A DNA stretch of 64,000 nt from Solanum dulcamara (GCF_947179165.1 NC_077239.1:16358001-16422000); one strand, 5' to 3'; numbered from the stretch's first letter, positions 26,201 through 37,459 are shown. Translations and numbers: made by a program. Notes: a model not told the origin generated them from the letters alone.

Positions 26201-27815
26201 AGTTACTGCCTAGCTAAGGCTCAAACTATCAGATACAAGTCTTCTATAAAAGACTACAGGGAGCTAACCGTCTGAAATGACGTCGGAGAAGATTTAAAGC
26301 TCAATGGTACCAAAACCACACAAGTCCAAGACAATACTAGTCTAAGGCCAAACATGCTTCCAAGCACACAACCACAGGGAAAACAATCATTGCAGGACAG
26401 AAACAACCAACAACCATGGGAGTCATACTTACACAGTCCAACAATTACTTGAAAATAGCAACTAAGTCCTGAAATCTAGGAATTTAGCATGCTCGATACC
26501 TAAAATCCTCCAAAATCATACAACTAAATATACAATTGTCTAAACATGCTTGGTCTAATGAGGGAAAAAACCGTAGCCCACCTAAAAGACCACACACCCT
26601 CCAACTCACGAAATTGGAGATTTTCACTTCTGAGCGGCCTCGTGCACAAATAAAGAGTAACCAACTCTAAATTTGCCGAGGTTGCATAAACCTAACGGGA
26701 ACACTCGTGCACAAATAAAGAGTAACCAACTCCACGGACTCCCATATGCATGACAGATGTAAGAATAGTTGAAAGAAAATGAATGGAACCAATAGGATTT
26801 CAATAATATCCCCATTTCTCGGACTTGAATCAAACCACTTCCAAACTATAACACCTCAACCCATAGTAGAGAATAGATGAAGACTTAAATAAAAAATTCA
26901 TCAGGGAATCAGGAATTTAACCACATGCAAGCTGGACTACGGACTGCAATCGAGTAACTGTATCTAATGAGTCGACATGAGTAGGCTGGACCAAGGACTT
27001 TAACTATGTAGCTGTAGCCAAAGGTCGATCATGGGTAAGCTAGACTGCAGACTTTAATCGGGTATCTATAGCTAGAGATCCTGGACAAGGGTAAGCTGGA
27101 CCACAGATTTGACCGGGTATCTGTAGCTAAGGACCCGAACATAAGTAAGTTGAATGACGAACTTTAACCGGGTGTCTGTAGCTAAGAAATCAGACAGAAT
27201 TAGAATCATTGACCAACTATCCATCACGGGGAGTACCCCCAATTGAGTGTCATCAATGCACCGCTCTAGCCCAAACCAAATATAACCAGAATCACTGAGA
27301 AACTTCCAAAAATAAAGAACCAAATGATACAAGGCTGATAGGAGAATAGGGCATTATGGAGGTAAGGTCACAAGCTGAGTTACTGCCTAGCTAAGGCTCA
27401 AACTATCAGATACAAGTCTTCTATAAAAGACTACAGGGAGCTAACCGTTTGAAATGACGTCGGAGAAGATTTAAAGCTCAATGGTACCAAAACCACACAA
27501 GTCCAAGACAATACTAGTCTAAGGCCAAACATGCTTCCAAACACACAACCACAGGGAAAACAATCATTGCAGGACAGAAACAACCAACAACCATGGGAGT
27601 CATACTTACACAGTCCAACAATTACTTGAAAATAGCAACTAAGTCCTGAAATCTAGGAATTTAGCATGCTCGATACCTAAAATCCTCCAAAATCATACAA
27701 CTAAATATACAATTGTCTAAACATGCTTGGTCTAATGAGGGAAAAAACCGTAGCCCACCTAAAAGACCACACACCCTCCAACTCACGAAATTGGAGATTT
27801 TCACTTCTGAGCGGC
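17253..27815. repeat. Nine tandem copies of a ~1177-bp unit
   Basis: Unit starts (29-bp junction segment 'ctcgtgcaca...') are at 18401, 19578, 20755, 21931, 23108, 24285, 25462 and 26639, with the array ending at 27815. Spacing is 1177 bp except one 1176-bp unit, caused by a lost A near 21673. The first copy (17253-18400) lacks the junction segment and is the most diverged. The other copies differ by only a few bases each. Sequence after the array (ctctgaatgctgcca) is single-copy LTR. The two families of short minus-strand frames (69 and 86 codons) repeated here are by-products: no coding bias, no known domain, and unremarkable for AT-rich DNA. Confidence 0.95.
17514..17790. repeat. ~57-bp minisatellite nested in each 1177-bp unit
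   Basis: About five degenerate subunits containing 'aagctggac(t/c)a', then 'gact', 'aatcgggtatctgtagct' and 'a(a/g)ggacc', spaced roughly 55-60 bp. This block recurs in every array unit (for example 18690-18955, 19865-20130 and so on). It gives a repeat within a repeat within an LTR. Confidence 0.7.
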
Positions 27816-28269
27816 CTCTGAATGCTGCCATGCTATCAATAATAGAATCACAGCATTAATACGGTCGTTATGAAACTAAAAGCATCAAATTTAGAGATGG
27901 ACTAATTTCGAAGTTCAAAATCAGGAATTATGGGACCCACTCCATAATTCACGAAATTGACTCCGAGAATAGGTTCCAACTACTACCCCCAACTCATGTT
28001 CCAAGGAGGAACATAATTCACACATCAAACAGGACCCAAACCTAATCATGCATTCATGATCAACTACAAGCTCAAGAACACTAGAAGCACATGGAAAAAG
28101 AGAAATTACCTCAAAGGAAGCCTCAACTCCTAAATCTGGACATACCACTAGATTCCGCTAGAAAATCTATGCAAGATAGACTTCTGAATTGCCCAAGAAT
28201 TGAAGGAGAAATCAAACTTTGAAATTTGATACAAATTCTAAATTTTGAGTATTAAGAACGAACCTTAGG

Positions 28270-28480
28270 TGTTGTTTTAGCGACCACCCGATGATCGCTT
28301 AAGAGACACCCACCTAAAAGGTGGGCCTCGCTTTAGCGATGCCTGGTCACTTAAGCGACAAGTCGCTTAAGGGACACCCGCCCAATAAGGATGGTCGCTT
28401 TAGCGAGCTTCTAGACACTTAAGCGACACTCTCTTTAGTGACCAGGGTTCGCTTAAGCGACGACACTAGAAATACCTGGT
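28270..28480. repeat. Clustered tcgcttaagcga-type palindromes in LTR
   Basis: Short self-complementary motifs recur densely: cgcttaag, cttaagcgac, cgctttagcga and gcgatgcc, among them near-perfect copies of the palindrome cgcttaagcg. A poorer set lies at 53320-53440 in the other family-D LTR fragment (cgcttaagcag). The cluster lies upstream of the array in the element's own orientation. Function unknown; such DNA can form hairpins. Confidence 0.6.
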
Positions 28481-29138
28481 GCAAAAGTAAGCTTAGCATG
28501 CTAAAACCTCCAATTGGGTGCTTGGGATTCATTCGGAACCCCATGCGTGAATATAAGATATGCTACCCGACCTAATTTGAAGTTTTGAACTAAATGGAAT
28601 ATTTGAATTTCTATACAAGGTCGTTATGACTAAAAGTGGGTCCCACTCCTAAGGGATATTTTGAGCCAAATTCCATAGTGGTCCTCGGGAAGCGAATGAA
28701 GCTTCTTTCTAGACCAAACTCGATATTTCAAAATTAACCACGTTGTCTAAATTTTCATCTGAGCATATTTTTCAAGAATGTTGACCAAAGTCAACTATAT
28801 GCCAAATTTAGAAGGCAAAAGCACCAAATGGTCCTCAACTTGTATCGATTTCCTCGGTACTTATGCCAACCATGCTACTAGCCTAATTTGGTCATTCTAG
28901 AGTTGATGGAACTGTCAGAATTTTGTTCTGAGGTTGTCTGCTTAAAGTTATAACCAAAGTTAACTTTTTTAAGTTATAAAATCTCCAAAATAGGGAAATG
29001 AGCCTAAAACCCAAACTTACGACTAGGCGACCGAACAATTAGGGCTAGTAAGTCATAAATGACTTAGGGCCACTATAAGAATGCTCTAAATGATAAAATA
29101 AATGGTTAAATTCAAAAATGACCTGAAGGGTCATTATA

Positions 29139-30540
29139 GTTCCATACCTAGTACATATAATTGGTTGGCTCGAGTACCATCAGTTGTACGAGATATCATT
29201 GGTTGGTTCGGGTACCATGTCTGGTAAAGTATCATTATGTATGTTTGTTAGTTCTTTATATGGACTAGGTTAATCTTGTGATATGCTGGTACATGAATTA
29301 TCAGTTTGTTGTTTTTAAATATTGGGATGGTTTTTGTGAGGATCGAAGATTTGCATGTCAAACACTTCAAGTTATGTTTTAAGGATTCTTAAGAGGTCTG
29401 GGATAGTTGAAGGCTGAGCGGGACTCAAATATGAGGGTGTGTTGACCTGTTCTTGTAAATATAGTGGCCAAGCCATGTTGATGATTGAATTTCTTGTCAT
29501 TAGTTGGTTACTTGGTCTATATGTGTCTCTTAAGAAGGTCTATGATTTATCTAATAAATACAAGTTTGGAAAGTACTAGGTTGTATGAAGGAGGTTAGTC
29601 TTTGGAAGCCTTAGTGTGTCATAAATAATAGGCTTGGGAGAAAACTTAAGTGTGATAGAGGGTCAGGTTGTGTTCGATTATGAAAGGTGGGTTATCTCTT
29701 AGCGATAGAGTTGGCAACGGAAAAGGTGTAGTGAGATATGGGAGCAAAATGAATGAGTAAATGACATATGGCTAGTAGCAAGGTGTGGCTTAAGGTTCAA
29801 GTTATATTTTCAAGTCGCATAGATCTTTTTGGTTATCTTATATGATATATATTTTTTAACGACCTTTAAAAGGGGTTAGGAGCTGAGCAACACCCACAGA
29901 CCTTAATATAAATAAAATATAAACAAACTACAAGGAGGGGGACAAAAAACCTTAACTCTATCCTATAGTGGTTCATAAGTTAGTTATCCTACCTAGGACG
30001 AACAACTTATCCCCAATTCTACAAAATAAAACCCAGAAACTAAGCACCTAATGGAGATGACTCCTCTAGACACAAAGATTCTAGGAAAACATATTTTATA
30101 TGATATTATGAGGTGGATTCAGGTTGCCGATGATGCCTACCAATATATATTATTTATGCTGATAAAACTCTTGTTATGTCAATAGTCATAATTTGGTTGC
30201 AGGATCAGTGATATTTCTTAGGTAAAACTGATGAAGATATCCAACATCTTTTCCTTTTATTTTACTTATGGTGGGAGTTATGTCTTATTTTTTCATATAT
30301 TATACTTCTTAGTAGCTCTTTTACTTGTTTACAGTAGTTTCATGGAAGGGACTCATTGGTGCATTTCGAAAGGACTTTGTTATTTTTTCTCAAACTTTTA
30401 TATTAAAAGCCTAATCATGAAATCTTTTCTAATTATTATAAAATATAATTATGGTATTTGTATTTATTGTGATAGAGATGAGTCAACCTAAGATGACATC
30501 ATCTTGCCCTCGATCTCCGAATATGAAACTACTATGCCGA
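29139..30540 (+). mobile_element. Older LTR, right half
   Basis: Continuation of the plus-strand LTR begun at 9530. It opens by completing the interrupted minisatellite unit, then carries two full units (ttggttggctcgag..., ttggttggttcggg...) to about 29230. It then continues as LTR-like DNA without coding potential up to where a minus-strand family-D LTR begins near 30540. The exact end is unclear, and the part after 30100 may belong to another element. Short frames at 30231-30645 have no domain support. Confidence 0.45.
29842..30110. mobile_element. Possible short insertion with ~10-bp direct repeats
   Basis: The 10-mer TATATGATAT occurs at 29842 and again near 30101, bracketing about 250 bp (from 'taacgaccttt' to 'ctaggaaaaca') unlike the flanks. 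A direct repeat of this length could be the target-site duplication of a MULE-type or SINE-type insertion. Terminal inverted repeats are not convincing and AT-rich chance repetition is possible. Confidence 0.25.
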
Positions 30541-32061
30541 CATTCAACATTGTTGGTTGGCATTCGAATATTCATAAGAGAAAATAGATGCATCATGTAC
30601 TATGAGTACCAAAACAATGGTTACATAGTAGGCATCATACGCTGACAGAGCGTGGAACGTAAATACATAAAGTAAAGCAAATGGTAATACAGTAAGAAGG
30701 AGGAAGAAGAATGGAACTACAATAATTAGTCTAATCGTGCACCTCAATATTCTAGCTAGGATTTGATGATAAAGTAAAGAAACTAGCTATAACCTAACTG
30801 GACCCTCATGATCCCAAAAGGTGCACTTGAGCGCAATTGAAATGAAAATAACTCAATAGACTCCCATATGCTTGATGAGTACAAATAAGAGATAAAGCTA
30901 TCCTAACTAAGATTATACATATTCCAGAATTAGAGAAACTTATATTTGGACCTCGAACCTTGGATAAGGAACACCAAGGAACCTAATAGATCCATAATGT
31001 CAGAACTCTGCCAAACTAGTAGATATACACCCGAACCTTGAACCACATCTAGTATAACTATCCAGACCTCAAACCTGGCTGACAGAGATGTGCCCAAACC
31101 TCGAACCGTGGATAAAGAATGGTCGTGACTTGAACCTGACTAAACACTCCCAAAAATCCCATTAAAAAGTTCCATCATCATAAGGGAAATACTGTGCATA
31201 AAAACCCATCCTTGGAGTTGCAAGGGACTCACTCAAGTTAGAAACCCAACAGGGCCCAAAGTCATTAGCAATTAACGCTAAGACCGTAGTATATGTAGAT
31301 TATGGATGGAAATCTAATAAAGGTAGGGTTGTTATCGAGCTAAGGCTTTATGCTATCTGACCCAAGTCTAATACATCAGTCTATATAGAGCTAGAACTAT
31401 CCAAATCAATGTCGGTGGGTTTTCTAAGGCATAATGTCTCTAAACAACAATTCTAAGACAATCACTAGTCTAAGCCTAGATTAAGTCAAGAATAAATCAC
31501 AAATATCAATACAACAGGCATAAAGCTCAATTGACATGATAGGCATCACAGGCAAGTTAAAACATGCTTAATTTCCTCGAAAGTACCCAAAATGTAAGAT
31601 AAGCCAAGAATATTATCAACTAAATGGAAAATATGCTAGAAACCCTCCCAAAACTTGCTAAACACCTTGTAAATACTAACACAAGCATAGTCTAAGATCG
31701 GTAAGTCGTATCCTACCTCGGTGTCAATCACACATGTTGCAAAGTCTACAAATCCTAAGCTTTCCCGATTCCAAACCACTTTTGATCTATGCCATGCTAT
31801 AAAATGAATGATCATGATGTCAATGCAGATATTTTAACATCTAATTTGCAATAATTTATGACATGACTAAATTAATTCAAAAAATCCCTAAATTGAATCT
31901 GTCAATAGGTCCCATCCAGCTCAAGGATCTTGTGTCACAAAAAAGGGGCAAAATTCGAGCTTAATTTGAACCAAAACAAATCATGCAATTGAAAATTCAA
32001 GAAAACACCATTAAAGACTAAATCGGAGGAAAATTAAAGGGAAATTATGGGTTTAATCAAG
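30540..32061 (-). mobile_element. Family-D LTR, minus strand, both ends truncated
   Basis: Matches the giant solo LTR outside its array: 'tgagtaccaaaacaatgg' and 'tagtaggcatcata' parallel 17090-17120. The part from 31790 to 32060 (ggtcccatccagctcaagg, then aaacaccattaaagac) parallels 52980-53110. A degenerate minisatellite of 'cctcgaaccttgga' phrases lies at 30940-31140. The left LTR end is missing and the right is cut at 32062 by a plus-strand LTR start. Confidence 0.6.
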
Positions 32062-33324
32062 TGTAAGACCCCGGAAGTTGGAAAGTCAAAATAGAAATGA
32101 GATATTTTAGAAAATAGTTTGGTTCCAGTTCCCACGAGTTGACCTACGGGTTGTAGGAAGTCCTATGGATATTAGGAAGGTCTCATAGGAAGAGCACTAA
32201 GGGTTGAAATTTTAATAATGTTGGACTTAAGTTACTAATGGATTCTACAGCCCATACAAGGTCCTATAAGGTGTGTATACATAGTTTTTGTGAATCTGAG
32301 AAAGTAAGGAACAACTTTCATGAAGAAAATACCGGTATTCGTTGAAAAGGTATGTTAAGGCTAAGATTCGTCCTTTCTTTTAGCATGAATCATAAGAAAT
32401 TCCTAAAACATCAAATACGATATTTTACTATTCTATTCCTATAAAGGCCTTTTGTGAAAAAACATTGGAATCACAATCAAAGTGTTTTCATGATGCTATT
32501 ATGTTGAAATTCCATTCATTCTGTTAAATAGAGTATGTCATTTTATCGGCTTCCTTGACTATATGTCCATATGTATGAATTCTTGTTCTTCTTTGGATGG
32601 TGTAACTTAAAATAATTATAAAAGACATTTAGTATTGATTCGAACTTCACATTAGGAGTTTCCTCATTTTAGATTATGTAAAATACCTAAGAGTGTAGGT
32701 CATTCAGCTGGTTAAGAAGATGAAAATAAAATGAAAGCCCATTTTGGGTTGATTTACAATCCAATTCCTCCTTTCTCTCTAAAGTGTATTTTTAAAAACA
32801 TTAAAGTAACATGTCGATTTCCAAAAATCTTAAATAAAATTTATATATTTAAACTACTAAAACACTTGGTTTTTGAAATACATTCTTTTACAAATTATCA
32901 AGGAATCATGTGTAGGAACTAAGTGAAGCATCTTAAGCTTTTTATGAATATCTCTAGGGTAAAGTTATCTTTCTAAATGTCGAGTTAAGTTTACAAGCTT
33001 ATTCAAAAAATATATGAGGTTCCACGAGGCATTTCCATATTATACGGAAGTGATTATGAGATTAGGAGAATAAGTGTACCAATGAGCCAAGATTGGATAT
33101 GTTCTTGTTATGGCCTGCTATGTGCATTCAAAGTTCAGATCATACATGGCATGTTATTCCTGGACTCCATTCTATAATCGGAGGGAAAGGGGCCTATATA
33201 TATATATATATATATATACATATATACATACATACATATATGTCCATCTATACAATACATATAGTTTTCGGGGAAAATAGGCCATATATACAATACATAT
33301 AGTCTTCGGGGAAAATAAGCCATC

Positions 33325-33377
<53 letters not shown>

Positions 33378-33887
33378 ATGTGTGTGTGTGTATGTATATA
33401 CGTATGTATATATATATGTGTATGTATTAATGACATACTACTACACAAGCACACAATGTATATTTAATTACTATGAGATTGGATGCCGGCCATAGAGGCT
33501 ATCAATGTTTCAATGTAAGATGGTATCTCTATTACATTTTTTACAAAAACTATTTATTATTCTATGTTCTGCCTTACATACTCGTACATTCTTTTTTGTA
33601 CTGACGTCCCATTACCTGGGATTCTGTATTTTATTTTCGTGCATACAGGTCTAGGGAAGGATTTTGATCGACCCCTCCGCTAGGACTTCAGGGTTCAGTT
33701 GTGAGTTGGTAATCTCCACCTTTTCTTGGAGATTTTATAGGATGTTTACTTTCGTTATATAGTTTGGGTATAGTCGGGGCCTTGTCACGATAATGCTTAT
33801 GACACTCTTAGAGGCTATTATGCACATATTATTCTGGGATTGTTTTTGCAGCTTTCAGTCTCCAGCCCATAGGCTTGGCATTTATAT
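32062..33887 (+). mobile_element. Chimeric 5' LTR of large gypsy element, part 1
   Basis: From about 32285 this aligns with the 3' LTR at about 51530-52620 (shared 'ggtatgttaaggc/ggtaaag', 'gtgattatgagatta', 'ggatgtttacttt' and others). The first ~220 bp do not: TGTAAGACCCCGGAAGTTGG and the following 'cctacgggttgtagg' resemble family-A LTR starts such as 14465. So the first ~1 kb of the original LTR has been replaced by the start of a different LTR. A solo LTR at 33888 interrupts it. Confidence 0.6.
33198..33425. repeat. Compound TA/TG/CATA microsatellite with duplicated block
   Basis: Runs of (TA)n, (CATA)n and (TG)n. Between them, a ~55-bp block containing 'caatacatatag' and 'tcggggaaaata' is present twice (33250-33280 and 33287-33322). 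All reading frames here on both strands are low-complexity artefacts. Confidence 0.85.
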
Positions 33888-35550
33888 TGTCACACCCCGA
33901 GCCTATACCCTGGATGTGGACGACATTCTAAAACCATTAATGGTCCCAAGAGAACAACTTGGCCTGGCTAACTTACTTAGCGGAAGACTTTTAACTCATA
34001 AATGAACTCAGATGGGCACAATGAAACATGCTTAATACTCTTTAGCATAAATCATGAAACTCAAATATATAATAATGTATGAGACTTAACTCAATGTTTT
34101 CAAAACACACTCAATAAAATAAATTAAATAATGTCTAACTAGTCTATGAAGCCTCCAAAATACTGACTCTCAAATAGGTGACTATCTCAAACGAATAACT
34201 AATAACTTAAAAGAAAAGACTCAAGAGGACTTTTAAATGCAAAGAGGTCTCACTAAAGCTTAGAAGAAAGTTGGATCTTCAACGGTGCACCTATTGAGGA
34301 TCTCTATCACCTGTGTCTACATCATTACACAATATAAGTCGAATAATGTTAGTACAAGTATGTAAAATAGCAAAGAAACTTACATCAAGATACTCAACTT
34401 TGAAAGTAGCTCAACTCAAATATGCATGCAATATAATAAAAGACTGCTTTAGATATACATGAAATAGTAATACAACTCAATATATGAAAATATAATACTT
34501 TACTTTTTGGAGAGTTTCTCTAATCGACAACCATCCCTTATGAGCTACGTGATGATAAAACAAATTGTTGTCGTTATCACAACCTTCTAATACCTTTCCT
34601 GGGTAAGGGACATAAACTCGTCTCTAGATCCAACAAATGTTCTCTTTTGGGACAACGTGGAGTCGCTCGAATAAATGGTACAATCCTATCCTATGTTGGC
34701 TGCATAGTTTATGAGGTTTGAGTTGTTCTACACTCTTACCCAAATTGGTGCTCAATACTATTCCCCAAATATAGTTTATTATGCTCATAACTCAAGTGAG
34801 TATATTTACTCAATTAACTCATTTAGTCTCTTCTAGACTTAACATAAACTCAACTCATCTTTTCTCTTCTAAAGCATATGATCTCAACTCAATAAGTGCA
34901 TTGAAACATGAATTTACTTCTCAACTCATTCTCAAAATAAATGTTGAAAGAATCTATACTCATGCTTGAAATATGATTAAGAGACTTCTCAATTCAACTC
35001 ATGCTCAAACTCTTTTTTAAGTAATTGATGAAAATAATTATTCTTTAACTCAAAGCAATGATTAAAATAATTAAATTCAAGACTCAACTAGGGTACATGT
35101 GAACACAAAAATGAATCTGTAATCTCAAAACTCAATGCAAAAAGTATAATCAAATATATACCCCAACTCAATGAGAAATAATATGAATAACTCTAGAATT
35201 CACTTTATGGAAATTGAGACTCAAACTCATAGCTTAACTTGATTGTAGAAATATGTAAGGCTCGAGGAAGAACTTAATATAATGTTCTAATAGCCTTACA
35301 TACCTAGAACGAAGATTATCTAGTCAAAAATTGAAGCCCTTGCTCGAAAAACTTGAACCTTAGCTCCTTTTCTTCTCCCAAATCCTTTCTCTCAAAAGTT
35401 TTAAGAGTTATTAAGAGAAACAACCTTTTGGGTATTGATAAGGGACTGAATTTAGTCCTAAAATAGATTGAGTGAAGTTTGGGAAAGGTGGGAAAAATAC
35501 CGGAATGGTCCTCATTAAAATAGACTGGACCATCTATGGGATATTTCCTA

Positions 35551-35552
<2 letters not shown>
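33888..35552 (-). mobile_element. Solo LTR inserted in the 5' LTR
   Basis: The left edge TGTCACACCCCGAGCC is the reverse complement of a common gypsy LTR end (...GGGTGTGACA). The right edge lies near 'tttcctacg' at 35551. The host LTR, which matches 52600-52680, resumes right after the microsatellite at 35672 (cttcagttgca). The left flank TATAT (33883-33887) equals the first bases after the right edge, consistent with a 5-bp target-site duplication, but the TA microsatellite there makes this weak. No internal domain; length about 1.67 kb. No coding sequence. Confidence 0.6.
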
Positions 35553-35643
<91 letters not shown>

Positions 35644-35672
35644 CGCACGCGCGCGCGTGCACACACACATAT
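35553..35672. repeat. (TA)n(TG)n(CG)n(CA)n compound microsatellite
   Basis: An unbroken alternating purine-pyrimidine tract of about 115 bp: TA repeats (35553-35608), TG repeats (35609-35634), CG repeats with one 'ca' break (35635-35657), then CA and TATA. The 3' LTR keeps a short TA/TG ancestor at the same place (52590-52615), so this copy expanded after insertion. Reading frames over it on both strands are artefacts. Confidence 0.95.
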
Positions 35673-35792
35673 ATTTCTTCAGTTGCATCCTCATCGGTTT
35701 TCTCATACATTATTATTTTGTCTTGTCTACCTTTATTTATATGATTATTGGTATTCAAGTCATGACCTTAACGTATAGTTTGGAGCATGACA
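35673..35792 (+). mobile_element. Chimeric 5' LTR, terminal part
   Basis: Resumes the LTR after the inserted solo LTR and microsatellite. 'tcttcagttgcatcctcat' and 'attggtattcaagtcatgacctta' match 52618-52712. It is shorter than the 3' LTR by about 120 bp (52715-52840 missing) and ends GAGCATGACA, like the 3' LTR end GAGACATGACA. The expected primer-binding site (35795-35812, 'atttgttttagagaagg') is badly mutated. Confidence 0.6.
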
Positions 35793-36025
35793 AAATTTGT
35801 TTTAGAGAAGGTCATATCCTAGGGAGTCCACAAGCCCTATTTAATAGAATCTTGCGTATAGGTGAGTTCTGTACCACACTTATAATTAGGAGGCTATGAG
35901 ACATTTCGGAATGGTGATGTTTCTTAAAATTGATAGATCATGTGATAAGAATGAAGTTATAAGAACATATGAAATCAAAATTGTGCTTTGTGTCTCTTAT
36001 CTAACATCCTACTTATGCTTAGGAT

Positions 36026-37200
36026 ATGGCACTGCGAGAGATTGGTATGGATTCAAGAAAAGGAACCAATTGCTCCCCACCGGGTCATAGGGATAGATTT
36101 CCCTTGGAGGCATATAGTGAGACTCCAGTACCCCTAGTAACAGCTTCCCCAACCCCTGTTAAAGCCCAAGAAGATGCAGTACCCCAAGCCTCGCCAGTTC
36201 TATTAGTACCCGAGGCAATTAGGGATATAGGACCTCCAATACTTGTTATTCCCCCACCTGAGATTGGGGAGCAAGGGATGAGGAAGGCAGTTCAGTTATT
36301 GATTGGGATGATTTCTATTTATGAGCAACAACTAGAGTTGGGAGAAGATGCTCGGAGAGGTCAGGTAGAAAGCTCGAAGGTATGGGAGTTTCTTCACCTA
36401 GCCCATCTATTAATTGAGGGATTCAGTTCCTTTGAGGATCCATAGGACATTATGGGCCGTATGTATCTAGTATTGAGGGAGATGTATACCTCCTTCACAA
36501 AGGCTATGAAGTTGGTTTTTATTAGGCTATATGATGTAGTTGTCCTATGATATAAGGCATAAAAGAGATATAGAGGACTTGATGCTCTGCTAGTAGAGTG
36601 GGAGGACTTTTGTAAGACCTTTCTATCCTGTTATCTTCCACGAGATGTTCGGATGGACCATTTAATAAATTTATCAGCCTGAGAAAGGGGATATTAATTT
36701 GAGGGATTATAGACATAAGTTTAATTTATTGGCTAGGTATGCACTAATATGGCATATACCATAAGGGACAAAGTTCATTATTATGTGGATGGTTTGGGGG
36801 ATCATCTAATCTAAGACTATAGGGTGGCATCCCTACTGTATGATATAGATATTTCCTACACACAAGCTTTTGCTCAGTCTACAGAGAACCTTTCTCATCA
36901 TATTCGTGATACCTGCTGAGACAGGGATTAGAGTAAGAGGGATTGTACTATGGGGTCTTATAGGTAACCACGAGATGATTTTAATCCCTTACTCCATTGA
37001 TATACATCTCATCCAGTAGGTAGTGTACAACCCCAGATGTAAATTCAGTGGTTTTGTTGTTATAGCTATTCAAAATCAGGGTAGAGCTTTGGCCAGCTTG
37101 AGGGACATCGGTGGAGTGTTTCACACAGATGACACAATAGACTCTTCCATGTACACAATGTGGTAAGCCACACACTGGGCATTGTAGGCAAGGTTCAGGT
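36026..37200 (+). pseudogene. gag remnant of large gypsy element
   Basis: The open part (36026-36445, 139 codons) starts MALREIGMDSRKG. It has a proline-rich linker followed by QLLIGMISIYEQQLELGEDA and SSKVWEFLHLAHLLIEGFSS, the N-terminal part of gag. A stop after FEDP (at 36443) ends it, and further capsid sequence is broken by stops and frameshifts. A zinc knuckle is still legible at 37150-37185 (CTQCGKPHTGHC), the RNA-binding element of nucleocapsid. No functional product expected. Confidence 0.75.
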
Positions 37201-37459
37201 GTATGTTATCATTATAGGAAAACATTAAATTTTATTATCCAGTTCCTGGGTTGAGTAGAATTGCACCAGCTCAACTTTTAGGATCCATACTAGCCTCTTC
37301 ACCCTATGTCTGCTCCCCCAACCAGGACCATATTCTATATAGGCCGGTGGTAGAGATAGATGGAGGAGACACCTCAGGTTCTAGTAGTGGTCATAACTGC
37401 TTTTATACACTTATAGGCCGATAAGATTTAGAGGCATCCCCAAATATTGGCAAAGGCAT

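Larger units (their letters stand above)
16641..29138 (-). mobile_element. Giant solo LTR (family D) swollen by internal tandem array
   Basis: Minus-strand LTR with no internal region. The left edge is TGTCATGACC and the right edge is ...GGGTCATTATA (expected ...TTACA), so it is TG...CA-like in its own orientation. Flanks GTTTC (16636-16640) and GTTCC (29139-29143) form a 5-bp target-site duplication with one mismatch. Both flanks fall inside one unit of the split 37-bp minisatellite, which confirms a clean insertion. Length is 12,498 bp, of which eight extra array units account for 9,415 bp. The unexpanded LTR would therefore be about 3.1 kb. No primer-binding site or pol is present, so it is a solo LTR rather than an element. 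Confidence 0.8.

Noticed and set aside
18386..27332. Repeated minus-strand open frames of 69 and 86 codons in every array unit
   Set aside because: They are identical because the DNA is a tandem repeat. No known domain, and the 86-codon frame lies over the minisatellite. Conservation follows the DNA, not the protein.
17253..27815. CRISPR array or centromeric satellite
   Set aside because: The unit is ~1.2 kb with no spacers, and the array is bounded by the LTR's own sequence and a target-site duplication, so it is a local amplification.
33093..33454. Tyr/Ile-rich and Thr/His-rich frames
   Set aside because: Translations of TA, CATA and TG microsatellites.
35316..35899. Five overlapping frames with Cys-Val or His-Thr runs
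   Set aside because: Translations of the TA/TG/CG/CA microsatellite on both strands.
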